A DNA stretch of 64,000 nucleotides from Prorocentrum cordatum (Eukaryota > Sar > Dinophyceae > Prorocentrales > Prorocentraceae). A program made the position numbers and the translations under genes. The notes beneath the pieces were generated by a model that had not been told where the DNA came from, made no database searches, and saw only the letters and a list, made by a program, of their open reading frames with translations. The stretch covers positions 30,001 to 94,000 of the forward strand of contig CAUYUJ010000745.1 in NCBI GenBank assembly GCA_963575745.1, written 5' to 3'. Below are positions 32,141 to 43,998 of this stretch, piece by piece (positions within the stretch are counted from its first letter, which is position 1; every line of letters begins with the position of its first letter).

Positions 32141-32802
32141 GCATCATCATCATCATCATCAGCAGCATCAGCATCAGCATCAGCATCAGCATCCTCCTCC
32201 TCCCCCCTCCCTCCTTCTCCTCCTCCTCCTTTTCCATCCTTCTCCCCCTCATCCCCACCCTCCTCCTCCTCCACCTCCTCACCCTCCCCCCTCCTTCCCC
32301 TCATCCTCCTCCTCCCTGCTCTCCCGTACGACCCTTCCCATTCAGCCTGTTGCAGCTCAGCTTGGGCCCTGCAACAGTTGTCGAGAATCGACTGCACGGT
32401 GTTCTGCAATACGCAAGCTGGGTCGTTCTCATCGATGTCCGTGTTGCCTTTGCCCCCTGAGCCTTTGCCAGAGCTCTTTCCCGAACCCGCCCCCTCGACG
32501 ATCCCGTGGGCACGGAGTTGATCTGTTGGAGTCATTCGCGGGGGGAGCACGTCGGACGGGCCCACGTGGTCCTGGGTTTCGTGAGTCTGGCCCGAACCCT
32601 TGCCCAAGATCGAGTCCTTGCCCGCACCCTTGCCCTTGCCCTGGCCGCCGATCTGAGCACCCTCGAGGCGGTGGGGAGACCTCGAGCGATCCCGTCCCGC
32701 CAGCGGTTCTTCATCATTTTGTTTTGGGTCCACAGCGGTCAGTGCGTCTCTCATCTCGTCGAGCCTCTCGTGGGGAGACTTGGAGCGGTCGCGGTCGCCC
32801 AT
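31763..32802 (-). CDS. orf5-A, Ser/Arg/Gly-Lys-rich protein, two exons
   Basis: From the ATG at 32802: MGDRDRSKSPHERLDEM, a GRDRSRSPHR motif (SR-like), then GKGKGAGKDS repeats and a helical end (VLQNTVQSILDNC...AELQQAEWEG) at about 32320. A TCC/CAT tract at 32030-32320 is probably intronic. The second exon, ending at 31763, reads LVKSALAQNTQMAGDIVNLR...LELQVWMLN, a predicted coiled coil. A 15 of 22 dinoSL-like sequence lies 40 bases upstream (32842-32863). Last gene of element A. RNA- or DNA-binding is inferred from composition only. Confidence 0.45.
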
Positions 32803-32841
32803 GGTTTCGCCTTTCGATCGAATCCGCTGCTGATAAAAGAA

Positions 32842-32863
32842 CTCGAGCCAGAGTGGCTGCCCC
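32842..32863 (-). other. weak relict spliced leader before orf5-A
   Basis: 15 of 22 ungapped matches on the minus strand (AGCCACTCTGGCTCGAG core); most differences are transitions. A few such matches are expected by chance in 64 kb; the position before the ATG is what supports it. Confidence 0.35.
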
Positions 32864-33094
32864 CCTCTCCTGGGGCCACTGGGGGCCTGATCGGTTTCGA
32901 CGTACCCCCTGCTCTCTTGACCCCAGCCCTTCCCCCCTGCCCCCAGGGCCCTTATCAATTTCATCTGGCGTTCCTCCGAGGCCCTGTTGAAATGCAATGG
33001 ACTATTCAAACTCGGCCGAGGGCTGAAAATCAAATTGCGTCAGATCGAACCCAAAAGCTTGGCGGGGGGGGGGCCAGCCTTTCAGAAACTAATC

Positions 33095-33270
33095 GTTGCC
33101 GGATCAGGTCTGGACTCCCGCGCGGGCTCTCGTAAGGAGTGGGGCCCAGCAAAATCCAACGCAAAATCCAATGCATTGGAAAATGCGATGGAATTTGAAA
33201 GATGCGAGAATTTGCTGGGCCCGACTTCATACGAACACGCGCGCGGGATTCCAGGCACGCTGCCGGATTG
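33095..33270. repeat. palindromic repeat, copy at 33 kb
   Basis: Core CCAATGCATTGGAAAATGCG with flanking inverted GGGCCCAGCAAAAT/GAATTTGCTGGGCCC. Same core as at 39.5-39.7 kb and 45.05-45.21 kb. Confidence 0.75.
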
Positions 33271-33491
33271 GGCCCTGGCCCGAAACGGCGTCGCGACTGA
33301 TGTTTCATCACGTCGCGACTCACGTGCGCATCAAGAACCACGAGAAGCTATGGTTGCCCACGACGTCTGGTGGGAACATGCGGGGAAGCATACAGGCATG
33401 CATGCACGGGCGAGTTGTATGTTGCAGTATCCTCTCCACATCTAGCTTGCTTCTCTCTCCCACCCTCCCATGTCCTCCTCCATCCGATATC

Positions 33492-34218
33492 TCAGAGGCG
33501 CGTGGCCTCAACCTCGTCCCGCGGCAATGCTTTCATTACCACGGAGGCGACAGCCTCTGCAAACTCCACGGGGTACGCCGAGGAAGCTTTCTGGCGGGTC
33601 CCATTCTGGACAGTCCCCGAAACCCACCCCGTCTTGGACCAGCCGTACGAATTATGGCCCGTGGCCTTCTTACTCAAGGGGCCGCTTGGCTTCTTACTCA
33701 AGGAGCCGCATGGCTTCTTGCGAACAACAGAGACCCTCTTCCCGCTGGGCTTCTTGCGGGGAATGGGCACGCAGAGTTCTTTGTACCCTGGGCCGAGGCG
33801 CTGAAAAGCAAGGGGCCTGGCGCGCACGAGCGGGCCAAATTGCGAGGGTGAAAACGTGCACCATACTTCGATAGGTTTCACGGTGGCCGCTCCGAAGGCC
33901 CCGAGGTTGGTCACGAACCTCCGAGCGTTCACCAGGCAAAACGCCTGCATGATCTCGGCAGTGCGGTAGATAGTCGAGTTCAGGGGCTGCTCAACGAACA
34001 CCCGCACGGAGCGCATGTTGCAGAATGGTATGATAACTGACCTGGGCACATGCGCGCTCTCTCCAACTCATGCCAGCCCCCTGCATGCGTCGGAGGGTCG
34101 AGGTACGGGGTGGCGAAAGAACGAACGAGAGAGGGAGGGAGGGATAGTGAGGGACGGCAGGAGGAGAGCAAACAGTGGGGAAGAGAGAGAGAGAGAGGGA
34201 GAGAGCATGAGAGGGAAT

Positions 34219-34262
<44 letters not shown>

Positions 34263-35459
34263 GAGCGAGAGAGGGAGAGAGGGATAAGGACCGAGGGAGG
34301 GAAGGCGGGATGGAGGGGAGAAGGGAGGAATAGAGAGAGAGGGTATGTGAGAACGGGCGAAGGTAAAGAGAGTGAGAAAGAGGGAAACAGTTGTGGGGAG
34401 AGTCTTCTCAATGCCATCCCTCATCTCCGTTGTTTCGCTGGCCAGCGGCATTAGCTGTGGACGAGCGGCAATCGAGAAGGCATCCAGCTACCCGCCGCCC
34501 CCCTCAGTTTTCAGTGCAGCTTTGAAGCCTGCATGGAGCTTCTTGAGGGCTGCTCTGGATGCAGCGGGGCGAGGGGGGGGGGCTCCATGGGGGTAGGGGC
34601 CCTGGAGTTCCTGGGGACGGGGGCATGATGCAAGAGGGGCAGGAGGACGAGAAGGAGGAGGACGAATCGGTACAGAAGTAGGAGTAGGGGAGGAAGAGGA
34701 CGGGCCTCAAGCGGCGCTCAGAGCTGCTGCGAATGAGAAGGAGGAGGAGGAGGCAGGAGGGGGGGGGAGGAGGAGGATGGGGATGTCTCTCAATCTACCC
34801 CCTGACGTATCCCCCCCTTCCTCCATGCAGACTCTCACTCACTCGCATCCCACTGCTGACTCTCAGCTCAACCTCTCTGCCGCCCCTCTTTGGACAGGGG
34901 CCCCAGGGTACAGCAGCAAGCTTGTCCAGTTAGCTTCCCGAACGTCTTGTCGTGTCTCGGTGCCGTAGGGGTCCCGATCGGTTCGCTTAGTATGCCCCCG
35001 CGACATGGTTATCCAAGTTGAACATTGGGGCCCAAACCACGCCGCGCCTCCAGGGCATATAGAGGACAATATCCACACTATATACAAGCAGCCAGTTAGC
35101 GTAACTACGTTCTGCCATTCATGGTCCAGCATATCGTATGTAAAAACCCGATGGCCTCGATCACGCACAGCACGAGCGCAGCGTGCAACCCCTGAAAATA
35201 TCTCAACAAACGCTGTGGTACGAGGAATGGCGTGCATGTCAGAAATCGCCCTCACGATCTCACTCAGAAATTGCTGTCGCCCATCTTCGAAACTGGTGGG
35301 CCCACCTCTCTCGCGAATCAGCCTCGCTCTGGAAACTGCCCACCGGAATGCCTCTGAATTCGAAGGGACAGGATCGGCCCTCCCACCAGCCGCCGAGGAA
35401 ACGCCAATGAGAAAGAAACTGATTATAACAACATATCGCCAGCCACCAGCGGGAGCCAT
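33492..35459 (-). CDS. mtase-A, cytosine-C5-methyltransferase-like protein, two exons
   Basis: Exon 1 (35459 to ~34935): a hydrophobic N-terminus (VVIISFFLIGVSSAAGG, signal-like), then FVEIFSGVARCARAVRD (motif I, FSG at 88-90), VFTYDM, and WFGPQCSTW (motif IV place, Cys146). Exon 2 (about 34055 to 33492): VRVFVEQPLNSTI (motif VI-like), RRFVTNLGAFGAATVKPIEV, KKPSG-type basic repeats, and YPVEFAEAVASVV (motif X-like). The 0.88-kb gap between exons holds a GA tract and aligns to nothing in the intronless mtase-C. The 5' end overlaps the end of tnp-A by about 37 bases. Catalytic ability is uncertain because PCQ is replaced by PQCS. Confidence 0.65.
34120..34380 (+). repeat. GA-rich simple repeat in the mtase-A intron
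   Basis: Long runs of GAGAGA on plus, a CT tract in the sense of the gene. GGA-rich sequence follows at 34640-34790. Confidence 0.85.
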
Positions 35460-38400
35460 GACCCTCTGGCCGCGAAATCGCCCCTGACCAGCTTAGACCT
35501 CAAATCGATGAGCCTGAAAATTCTGCGGGGGAAGCTTAATCGATGGCAGTGTTGAGCAATAGTTCTCAACGCCGAGTTCAGCGACTCGTCCAAGAAACAA
35601 TGATAATGTTTCGGAGTACCTTGCAGCGGGATCCTGGGGTATCCGCACAAACAGAATAACATCAGAAATGTCATGCTCGCCACCGCTAGATTTTGGGAGA
35701 AAGGGGGGGATGGGTTTCGAGAGCCAGGTCTGATCTACCCCCCACCTTGTATACTAGGGGGGGGGGGGATGGGTTTCGAGAACCAGGTCTGATCTACCCC
35801 GCACCTTGTATACTATGCATTCTAAGTTCGTCTTCCTCCTCCCACCCAGGGGCCCAGGGGAGGTTTCGTCGAGAACTTCGTTGCGAATCCATCCATGCGA
35901 AGAGACTGCCGTCCCATTCCGTCCCCCCCCTCGCTCCTTTGCAGCATGTGTGCGAGAAGATGATGTTTGGGAGTAAGTGCAATCCCCGCGGCAACCGTGG
36001 AGAGCAGGTGCATGTCCAGGGCAGTCATGATCTCACGCATCACATTTGCGGGCGGGAGGACAGGGCTGACCTTGAGTTTGTCAACAATCGTCTGCAATGA
36101 ACCGCCCGCTCCCAGGAGTGCATACCCAAAGACGGCCGCGCCGCCATATTTGGCGACCTCTGACGTGGCAAACGCAAGGAGTGTGGAAGCTTCTGCTGCT
36201 TTGAGGTTCATGTGGCCTCCTGGATGAAGAATATCCTGAGCCCGTATTTTCTCTTTGGCGGTTGATCCCCCCCCCTGAGAAGATGGGTGCAACGTTGCCA
36301 ACGAAGGTGCACAGTGCTGTGTAAATGACGGGCATGGGGGAAGGAGAAGGGCGGGGGGGAGAGAACGAGGCACAGGGAGTCAAACGAGTCCGAGCGGCGT
36401 GCCCGCCCAGCTCCAGCGAGGGTCGGGAGAGGCATCCAACGCTTTCATAGGTCTCTCGATTGGGACATGGCGGATTCGTTCGCCCCCCGTCTCCAAGGCT
36501 CGCAGGGGGGGCATTCGGGCACAAGGGGGAGGGGATCCGGATGCGAGCGGGGGCACAGGACGAGATGGAGCAGGGACGGGGGCAGACGACGACCATGAGG
36601 GAGAGGGCGCGACGGAGGAGGACGACAACGACCATGACCACGTGTTGCTCCTTACCCTGTGCTCGCATGTTGTTGTGCTAGGGCCGATGGTTTCGGATCA
36701 GGCATCACATGGCCTCGTGTCTCGGGGCTGGAAATGACGCAAGGGGTTGGGATCTACTCATCCAGGCTTCCTACTCATCTTCTTTTCTCCCAGGCCTTGT
36801 CCTTCCTCGAGCTCCCCCCCCTCCTCCTCCTCCTCTTCCTCCTCCTCTGCCTCCCCCCCCTCCTCCTCTACCTTAATCTCTCATCTATTCGTTTCGCTTT
36901 TGTCGTGACTGCCGCCATGCATAAACATAAAAATCGGTGTCCTGAAGTGTGTGGCCCTTCCGTTTGCCCATCATCTTGAGGGTGATGTAATTGACCCTGC
37001 GCTCCAACGGGATGTTGAACCGATCCTGCCAGGACTCCATGTCCCCCTGAATCCATTTGATGCCAGTGTCCAATACGTAATCCAGATCGCCCTGCACTCG
37101 CCACGGGTTGGTGAGCAACACTCGCCAGAGCGCTTCCGATATGAACCGGATGACTGGCCCCAAAAACATCGTGTGGAGGGCATCCACGGCAAGGGTGGAG
37201 TGCGGCGAGGTGTGGAGTTCAGTTGAAAACAACGGGCATCTGTGACTCACCGAGTCGATCACCTTGCCATCCCTATCTCCGCGCCGAGGGCGCCACAGAG
37301 TCACTGTGATGGGCAAGGCTGCCCCCTCGAGGCCGTAGATGTCAGGCAGCGCCCTGCTCGGCTCGAGGCGGTCGCCCTTTGTCAAGTTCACCCCGTTGAT
37401 GGAGACGTCGCCCTTGATGAGGCGGCCCCCGATCTCCTTCTTGGCCTTCTCAGAGCGCAGGGCTCTGATCAAGCTGCTCCTGTGGTCTGGCGTGGCGACG
37501 TGGACGCTGATCTCGCAAGCTCTACAGGCCATCTCGTAGTCTTCGTGCGACTTGAGCAGCCAATGCGGCCCAGGTCCAACGTGCAGGTCAAGGTCGCGCA
37601 GCTCCTCTTTCGTGGCGTGGCAGTACTGACAAGGGGCGTACTTTGACGCCCACGACGCCAAGCCCATAGTGTGGGAGTGCTCACTCCAGTCCCCCTTGAT
37701 GTAAAGGAGAACAGTTCGGTACGATAACGTGGGCGCGCTGTCCATCCACTTCTGCGCGCCCCAAGCAGTTCCGTCATATTGGCGAGCGGGGCGCTCGCCT
37801 CGTTGCATGTGGGCCAACTGCCATTGAACTGCCGAAAGAAGAGGTTGAATCGAACACCAGCCGCGGCACCCGCAAGTGCAGTAATCGCCACTTTTCAGCG
37901 GGGCCAAAAAGTGGCGCTTGTTACTCAGGAGGTTGATTCCCCAGATGCCGAGGACGGACTCTGAACGCCCCGCCGCTTGCGTTATGAATCGGACCCCGTC
38001 CACGTACACAGCAACAGGTATGGGATCCAACTCGTTGTCTCTCCGAGCTTGCAAGACAGCTGGATGGCTTGCATATGCTGGCACGTCCAGCACCGTTGGC
38101 GGCCTCTGGGCACGCGGCATTTCTAACAGGTCCATTGTAGTGGTATCGCAAGCGAGTTCGGTCTCCAGTGTCTGCCAGAATGCGCTCATGGGCACGTCGC
38201 AGATGACTCTGTGTTCTCGTTTGCCCAAATTCAATGGCACTGCAACTGTAAACAAGGGGGTGTCATCTTGCATCACAGTGTCGAGGTGTCTTTGAAAATT
38301 TCCTGTGGGCGCATCAGGCGATGTTGCATATCGGGCGAAGTCTCCGCCCTGGATGCCTGCCAAGTTTGTGTAGTAGCAAATCGTGCATAGGTCCTTGGCG

Positions 38401-38489
38401 CTTAGTTTGCACGTGGAGTGCAGCGTGAGCAAATAGCGCAAGAGTTCACATCCGGCCTCCCGCTGTCGCTGGGCGGCTGGTCTCCACAT
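35423..38489 (-). CDS. tnp-A, CACTA/Plavaka-like DDE/D transposase, three or more exons
   Basis: From the ATG at 38489. Exon 1 runs to ~36945 with VAVYVDGVRF (Asp164), CTCGCRGWC (zinc-type knuckle), YIKGDWSEHSHTMGL (Asp267), APCQYC and LAVDALHTMFLGP (Asp436): three acidic residues in the order of CACTA-type transposases. LHTMFLGP resembles the DxLH..xKG block of the group. Exon 2 (about 36213-35938) has LKAAEASTLLAF and LTPKHHLLAHM. Exon 3 (about 35650-35423) has GTPKHYHCFLDESLNSALRTI. The ORF is open above 38489 to 38564, but a weak leader relict there favours the later start. It would bind the terminal repeats and excise element A. Confidence 0.75.
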
Positions 38490-38523
38490 GCGAGGCCCGC
38501 TGGGGCCCCAGCCCCAATGCCAG

Positions 38524-38546
38524 CTCTGAGCTGAAAAGGCTTTTGG
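38524..38546 (-). other. weak relict spliced leader before tnp-A
   Basis: About 17 of 22 bases match with three small indels (AGCC, TTTT, GCTCA in order). It lies 35 bases before the ATG. Confidence 0.35.
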
Positions 38547-38564
38547 CGAGCGAAGCAGTAGCAA

Positions 38565-39976
38565 TCGTCACATTTCATGTTTTCACCATTGTCACGTTTA
38601 ATAGTTTTATCATCGTCATCAGCATCATACTTATCAATCGTCATCACTCCTCCCCCCCTTCCCTTCTCACCCCGAGGCTTGCTCATCCCTCCTCAACCTC
38701 AGCGGCAGTTGGCAGAAGGGGAGGCCCCGACCAGATCTGGCTCGAACGCTGCAAGTCGGTCGGACTGAGGCTTCATTAAGACGTGGCTGGTTGCCGTGCC
38801 TGTCCGCCGCCCTCTAGATACGGCAAGCAAGGGGTGGGGGAGGGGAGTGAGGGCGGAGAAGAGGATCGGGAGAGTGGAGGGCAGGAGAGGATTGACGATG
38901 AGAGGCGAAGAAATGCAAGGGGCTGAGGGGAGAAAGGGAAATGTGGAGGGGGCAATACTGGCACATGCATCGTTTTTGGATGAGCTGCTAGCGGCCCGAG
39001 GAATCTCAATATGGGCGCCAGGTACATCTTTGTGCGGGCCGCGGAACTGTTTAGCTTATCCAGCACCCCGTCAGGCCATCCCGCCCTCGCACCAGACTCG
39101 ATGCATTTGCTGCGCTCGCGTCGCAAAATCTGAAGATCGGACCCAAACTTCATGTTTCGCACCGAGGGCCATGAGCCACCACGAACCCCCGAGATGCCGT
39201 GCTCCTGCAGCACGGCCAACACTCGATCGCCTTTAAAGCAAGGCTGATAGAAGAGAAGTTTGCGAGTGAGAGGAGGAGGCAGGCAGGATCAGGACACCCT
39301 GAGCACGAGGTATGCCTGGCGAAAGGAAGCGACGTGCTCAGCGCAAGCTGCGCTGGACACGTGAGAGACTGGCCTGTGCCAGAAAAATAAATGCCACAGC
39401 TCGAGAGACCCAGACTCTCCCTTCCTGATCATCCTACATCCTCTCCTGTCTAAAGCGTCTCTTGCCCCCGAGCCCCAACGTCGAGTTTCGCTTCTCAAAT
39501 CAGCTCCCACCGTACTCGGACCAGGGTTCGCAAAATTCCACCGCAATTTCAATTGCGATGGAAAATGCGATGGAATTTTTTTCCATCGCATTCCGCCCGA
39601 TACATTGGCCTCAAATGTGAAATTCCACCGCATTTTCCAATGCATTGGAAAATCATTTTCCACCGCATTTTCCACCGCAATATTTTCTGGGGTTGGCGTG
39701 ATTTTTCAGGGATGGAGCGTGTTGTTGGGGCTCTGGGTCTCAATTCCTCAAGGGGCGGCGGGTTCGGCTTCGTGCAAGGCTCTTGAGAGATGGCCTCGGT
39801 GAACCAACATCGCCTCACGAGCTGCAGCTTAAACGCAACCGCCGAGAACGCGCGAGAACATGCAGTTCTCGCAGATACTTGCAGCACATCGCAATATCCC
39901 GCGAATGAAAAGAAACATTCGCCTCATTCAGACGCTTGCACATGGCAAGCCACCCTCGAACCCCATCAGCATCAGA
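38565..39976. other. 1.4-kb gene-free spacer in element A with palindromic repeat
   Basis: Between orf2-A and tnp-A. Contains a palindromic-repeat copy at 39535-39690 (CCAATGCATTGGAAAAT core with GGAATTTTTTTCC). No supported gene; the plus and minus readings here are short and unconserved. Confidence 0.5.
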
Positions 39977-42522
39977 TTATGCTGCGGGCTCCAGCTTCGC
40001 CGCGTTCAGCGACCTGACCTCGTGGAGGTTCATCAAGATCTTGCAGTGCTTCGCCAGGCCGTCCAGCTTCGGAGCGAGATCCATGAGGGCGCTGATCCCG
40101 TCGTTGAACCTCTTGCCGAAGCTCCCCTTGAGCTTGTTGAAGTCACCGGACACGGCCTTCTGAAGCAAGGGGTTGTCGTTGATCGTCTTGGTGACGAGGT
40201 CCAGCTCCGCCAGCATGAGAGGCGTCTCCGGATCCGTCTTCGCCCAGATCCAGTCTGCGCGGCTCAGCATGTTGTTCTGCAGGAGGGCGGCAGTGGAGCT
40301 CAAGCTCAAGTATCGCTGATGAGCCGCCCGTGCTTTGGAAAGATCATCCTTCGCCTTCTGCTTGGCATCTTTGGTCTCCTGAAGCGCGCGGGCTGTGGCT
40401 TCTTTCTCCTTGCGCTCCTTCGCCAGCCTGGTCCTCTTCTGGGCGGGGGTCTCGACCAGCTCCTCGCCCGTGCGCTTCTGGCCCTCGGCAGACGCAGCAT
40501 CTGTCCCCGTGCTGGTCTCGTCCGCCGCCGCTTCCAGAGTGGGCTTGGCCTGGGCGCCCTCCTGGTCCGCCTTGCTAGTCGCAGCTGCAGCAGCTGGCGC
40601 CGTGGGCTCCGCGGGCTCGGAGGGCGTCTTCTCTCTCAACCTCCGCCTCTTGTTGCTGCCGTTCTCCTGCCCCGCCTCCTGCTGCTCAAGCTCCTCGGAT
40701 GCGTCAAACATGCACAGGGGAGATGCTGGAGGGGCAGGCCTGGAGGAGCAGGAGAAGGAGGAGGTGTGGGAGAAGCAAGAGAAGAAAGGGAGTTTCGAGG
40801 AGGAGGATGCGGAGGAAGAGCAGGCCGAGGAGGAGGAGGAGGAGGAGGAGGAGGAGGAGGAGGAGGAGGAGGAGGAGGGGGAGAAGGAGCAGGAGCAGGG
40901 GTAGCACTGGGGAGGAGGGGGAGCAGGAGGGGGAGGAGGAGAGGGGGGGGGAGGGAGAGGACAAGGCGGAGAAGGAGGGGGTGGAAGAAGAAGGGTTGCG
41001 GGATAGAGGGTCAGTGGCCTGTCCTGGATCTTCGTGTCGAGGACGACCTTCGGATCGTTTGCCCACTCGCGATGCAGGGTCCAGGCTTGCGTGAAGGTGT
41101 TGGTGAACCCCTTGGCTGCATCGCAAGCCGACGCTCTGTGCGATCGATCGCTATCGTTCGCTCGAACTCGTGCACGTCTAATCATGATCGACCGAAAGTC
41201 GGGCGCCGTCGATGGAAACAAGATCGGCAAGCTCGCCTCGGCAATGCCGATGGATCGGGCGATCGTCATCGATCGAGCTCTGATCGACGAGGCAAGCCGA
41301 GCAGGGCGCCGTCTCCAGGTACAGGCATCGCAAGCACTCGGTCCACGGGCAATACACGACCCAGGGAGGGCCCATCTGCATGGCTTTGCTGAAGTACTTG
41401 CAAGCCTGGGCTCGGACCCAGGACTCTGATCTTGGGCTTCCCCCTTCCCCCCAGTCCCCACGTCCTCTCCTTGCAGTCGCATCCCCCCTCGTCCACCACC
41501 TCCTCTTCCTCCTCCAGAATCACGACAGCGCTCCTGGCACCCGAAGTCGGGTCGGCGGTTCGACGCGTGACCACTATTAAGGCTTAGGCCCCTTGAACGT
41601 ATACCGGATCCCCCTATCGATCACCAAACGGGCATTACGCTCGATGCTTGCGCTCACATGGCCACGACCCCACGTGCTTTCCAGATGTCATAGGTTCCCC
41701 CCACGGCCACGGGACCCCGCATTTTTCCAGCTCACCTCGGCGGCCTCTCTGAAAACACGCAAAGGCTCCAAGGGCGAAGGGGTTCGCTTTTCAACGGGAA
41801 TCTCGCACAATGGCGTCGCGCACATCGAGACGATGGAGTCGTGGTTCGATCCCCCCTGGAGCCTGCATCCATCCCAATTTCCCTCCTCCCTCCTCCACGG
41901 CGACTCGGCCGAGGGGACGGTAAATCCCTTTGCAGAAGTCCTCCCTGGATTCGGTGGTGACGGAAGTCGCTCTCTCCTCGGGAAGGCGAGTCTGACAGGG
42001 ACAGTTGAGAGGACGTCGGCGAGGGCGATGGCAGAGGAGGCGGGGGGAAGTGGAGGAGAGAGGATCAGGGGAGGGGGAGGGGCAGGGTTGATGTAACATT
42101 CGTAGGGTTGACCCTGGATCCTGGATCGATGACCACTGCGATTTCGCCCACTCGGAGCGGAAGGCTGCTTTCTTTTTGTTTTTCCCGACCCCCGTGATCT
42201 TGTCGTAGCGCTGTTTCATGTCCGGGTCGTCCTCGCAGGCCCTCTGCCATCGTCCAGCGATGGAAGCATCCTTGGACCCATCTGTCGTGACAGCGAAACC
42301 TCCAGTTTTTATGGCCTCCCAGAATTTGTATTCCTCTGAGACCGTCCCCTTGTTGCGGCCAGCTCTGGCGTCTCCAGCGCCTGCGTCTGCAGCTGGCGCG
42401 TCCGCTAAGCCCCACTTCCGAGGGTTAACCAGATGCCCGTCTGAGTCGACGTCTTTCAGCAAGGCTTGCATGGACATCTGGAGGTTCGGATGACCTGGGT
42501 GATTTCTCGACTCTGGTCCCAT
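39977..42522 (-). CDS. orf2-A, transposon accessory protein (modules 3+4), several exons
   Basis: From the ATG at 42522 (MGPESRN), exon 1 reads FWEAIKTGGFAVTT..ASIAGRWQRACEDD..AAFRSEWAKSQW to ~42115, matching LWEELQKNNYYF...GSRWQRALKAS...KFRARWAKRMH of orf2-B. A later exon at about 41130-41000 is possible. The last exon (about 40730-39977) is Lys/Ala-rich, then RADWIWAKTDPETPL and FNKLKGSFGKRFNDGI, matching TWKWAKNSPDVL in B. A GGA tract on plus (40800-41000) lies in the intron. A leader-like sequence sits just upstream. Whether modules 3 and 4 are one gene is inferred from the fused ORF in element C. Confidence 0.6.
40795..41000 (+). repeat. GGA tract in the orf2-A intron
   Basis: Polypurine on plus, so polypyrimidine in gene sense just before the last exon. 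Confidence 0.85.
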
Positions 42523-42528
42523 GGATTC

Positions 42529-42554
42529 CTTTGAGCCAGCATTGGGCTTCCAGA
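42529..42554 (-). other. weak relict spliced leader before orf2-A
   Basis: Gapped match to the dinoSL with an intact TGGCTCAAAG end and AGCC in order. It ends seven bases before the ATG at 42522. Confidence 0.4.
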
Positions 42555-43998
42555 TTCTCGCGACCGCGGGGCCTCTCGGCAGACCCAGGGCCCATCTCAA
42601 ACGCTGCCTACCAGATCCGATCTTTTCAAGTGGGGGCTGGGGTTGTGGTTGGCGGGTCGGCTCCTCCTCCTCCTCCTCCTCCTCCTCCTCCTCCTCCTCA
42701 TCCTCGTCCCCCTCATCCCCCTCCTCTGCCTCCTCCTTATCCGAGGAGCTACTCGTGCCCCTGCGATGGGGAGGAGGAGGTGTAGAAGGGTCGGGTGGGA
42801 TGGCGGGGTCGCTAGGCTGTTAGAGGGGGAAGGGGCGGGGGCAGGAGGGGGGCATAGAGGAGACAGGGAGGGAGAGGGAAGGGCGGGGGAGGTACAGAGG
42901 AAGCAGAGGAAGGAAAGTGAGGAAGAGAAGGCTCGGGAGAAGGAGAGGAGGAGGAGGAGGAGGAGGAGGAGGAGGAGGAGGAGGAAAGCGAGGGCAGAGG
43001 CGAAAAGGAGGATTCGGTTTGCAAAAGGCTACTTCACAGAGACAACGACCTTTGTCGGACATGAGGCTGGCCATCTCCTTCGAGTGGTAGACGTCGCGCA
43101 TGGCCCTGTCGATTCCGAGCTCGTCGATGCCGTCGGCCGATTTGATCATGCGCTTGATCGACTCCTGCGCAGCGCGCGACGGGAGGGAGGAGGCTCTCTA
43201 AGAGATTAAATGGTTGGCACATGGTTTCGGTTAATTAGTTAGCTTGCAGGCCCGTATGAGCCCTTCTATCCAAGCGGTCCTGGGGTCCGAAAGGGTCGTT
43301 CACCAGATTGGTTGGCCACGGGGTTCCAGGAACGAGATCGGGCTTGAAACCCTTATCGACCACTCAGCGCTACTACCCGAACAACGCTTACGCTCTGCTG
43401 CCCCCTCGCCCACCGAATTAGCTCGATCTGCGAGCCAGCCTTTCGAGTCAAATCCAGCTAGTGGCACGTCGGAGCCCACCAGGGGCAAGGCACCAGGGCC
43501 CTGGGGTTTGTCTTGCACCATCGACCTCCTGCTCTCCAAGTCCGCTTTTGCCTTCTCGAATCATCCTCCCACAATCCTGTTCTTCTCCCTGAGTCGCCCC
43601 TAACCCGCTGTTGGCTCTATGCATGTTGATTGGGAAGCCCTCCTGAATGCTCATCCTCCTTTGCTTGCCTTCCCTGATTCTCCTCCTCCCACTCCTCCTC
43701 CTCCTCCTCCTCCTCCTCCTCCTCCTCCTCCTCCTCCTCCTCTTCCTCATCCTCATCCTCATCCTCATCCTCATCCTCCTCATCCGCCGCCGCCGCTTCG
43801 TCATCCTTTTCTTCCTCATATGCTTCTTCTTCCTCCTCTTCCTCCTCATGGCTCTGGGCGCTAGGAAGGAAGGTGGAGGAGGAATGACGATGGAATGATG
43901 ATGTTTTCCTTTGCGCTGAGCCCTGAGTCTATCTCGACATGGGCCAGCTGAACGTTCGGCACGTACGTGCCGTCCCCGAAGTTGTTGATCTCGTCCGA
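42555..43998. other. 1.4-kb region, orf1-A to orf2-A, with TCC tracts
   Basis: TCC tracts on plus at 42660-42760 and 43680-43860, and a GGA tract at 42940-42990. One minus-strand open piece (43149 to ~43050: MIKSADGIDELGIDRAMRDV) looks protein-like and ends at a possible donor; it may be a small exon of orf1, orf2 or another gene. Otherwise nothing. Confidence 0.4.

Noticed and set aside
31083-32521. Pro/Ser/Leu-rich plus-strand ORFs over TCC and CAT repeats
   Set aside because: Repeat-driven; the minus strand has the protein-like sequence (orf5-A).
35509-35530. Spliced-leader-like sequence before mtase-A
   Set aside because: It falls within the conserved last exon of tnp-A, and needs several gaps; chance similarity is likely.
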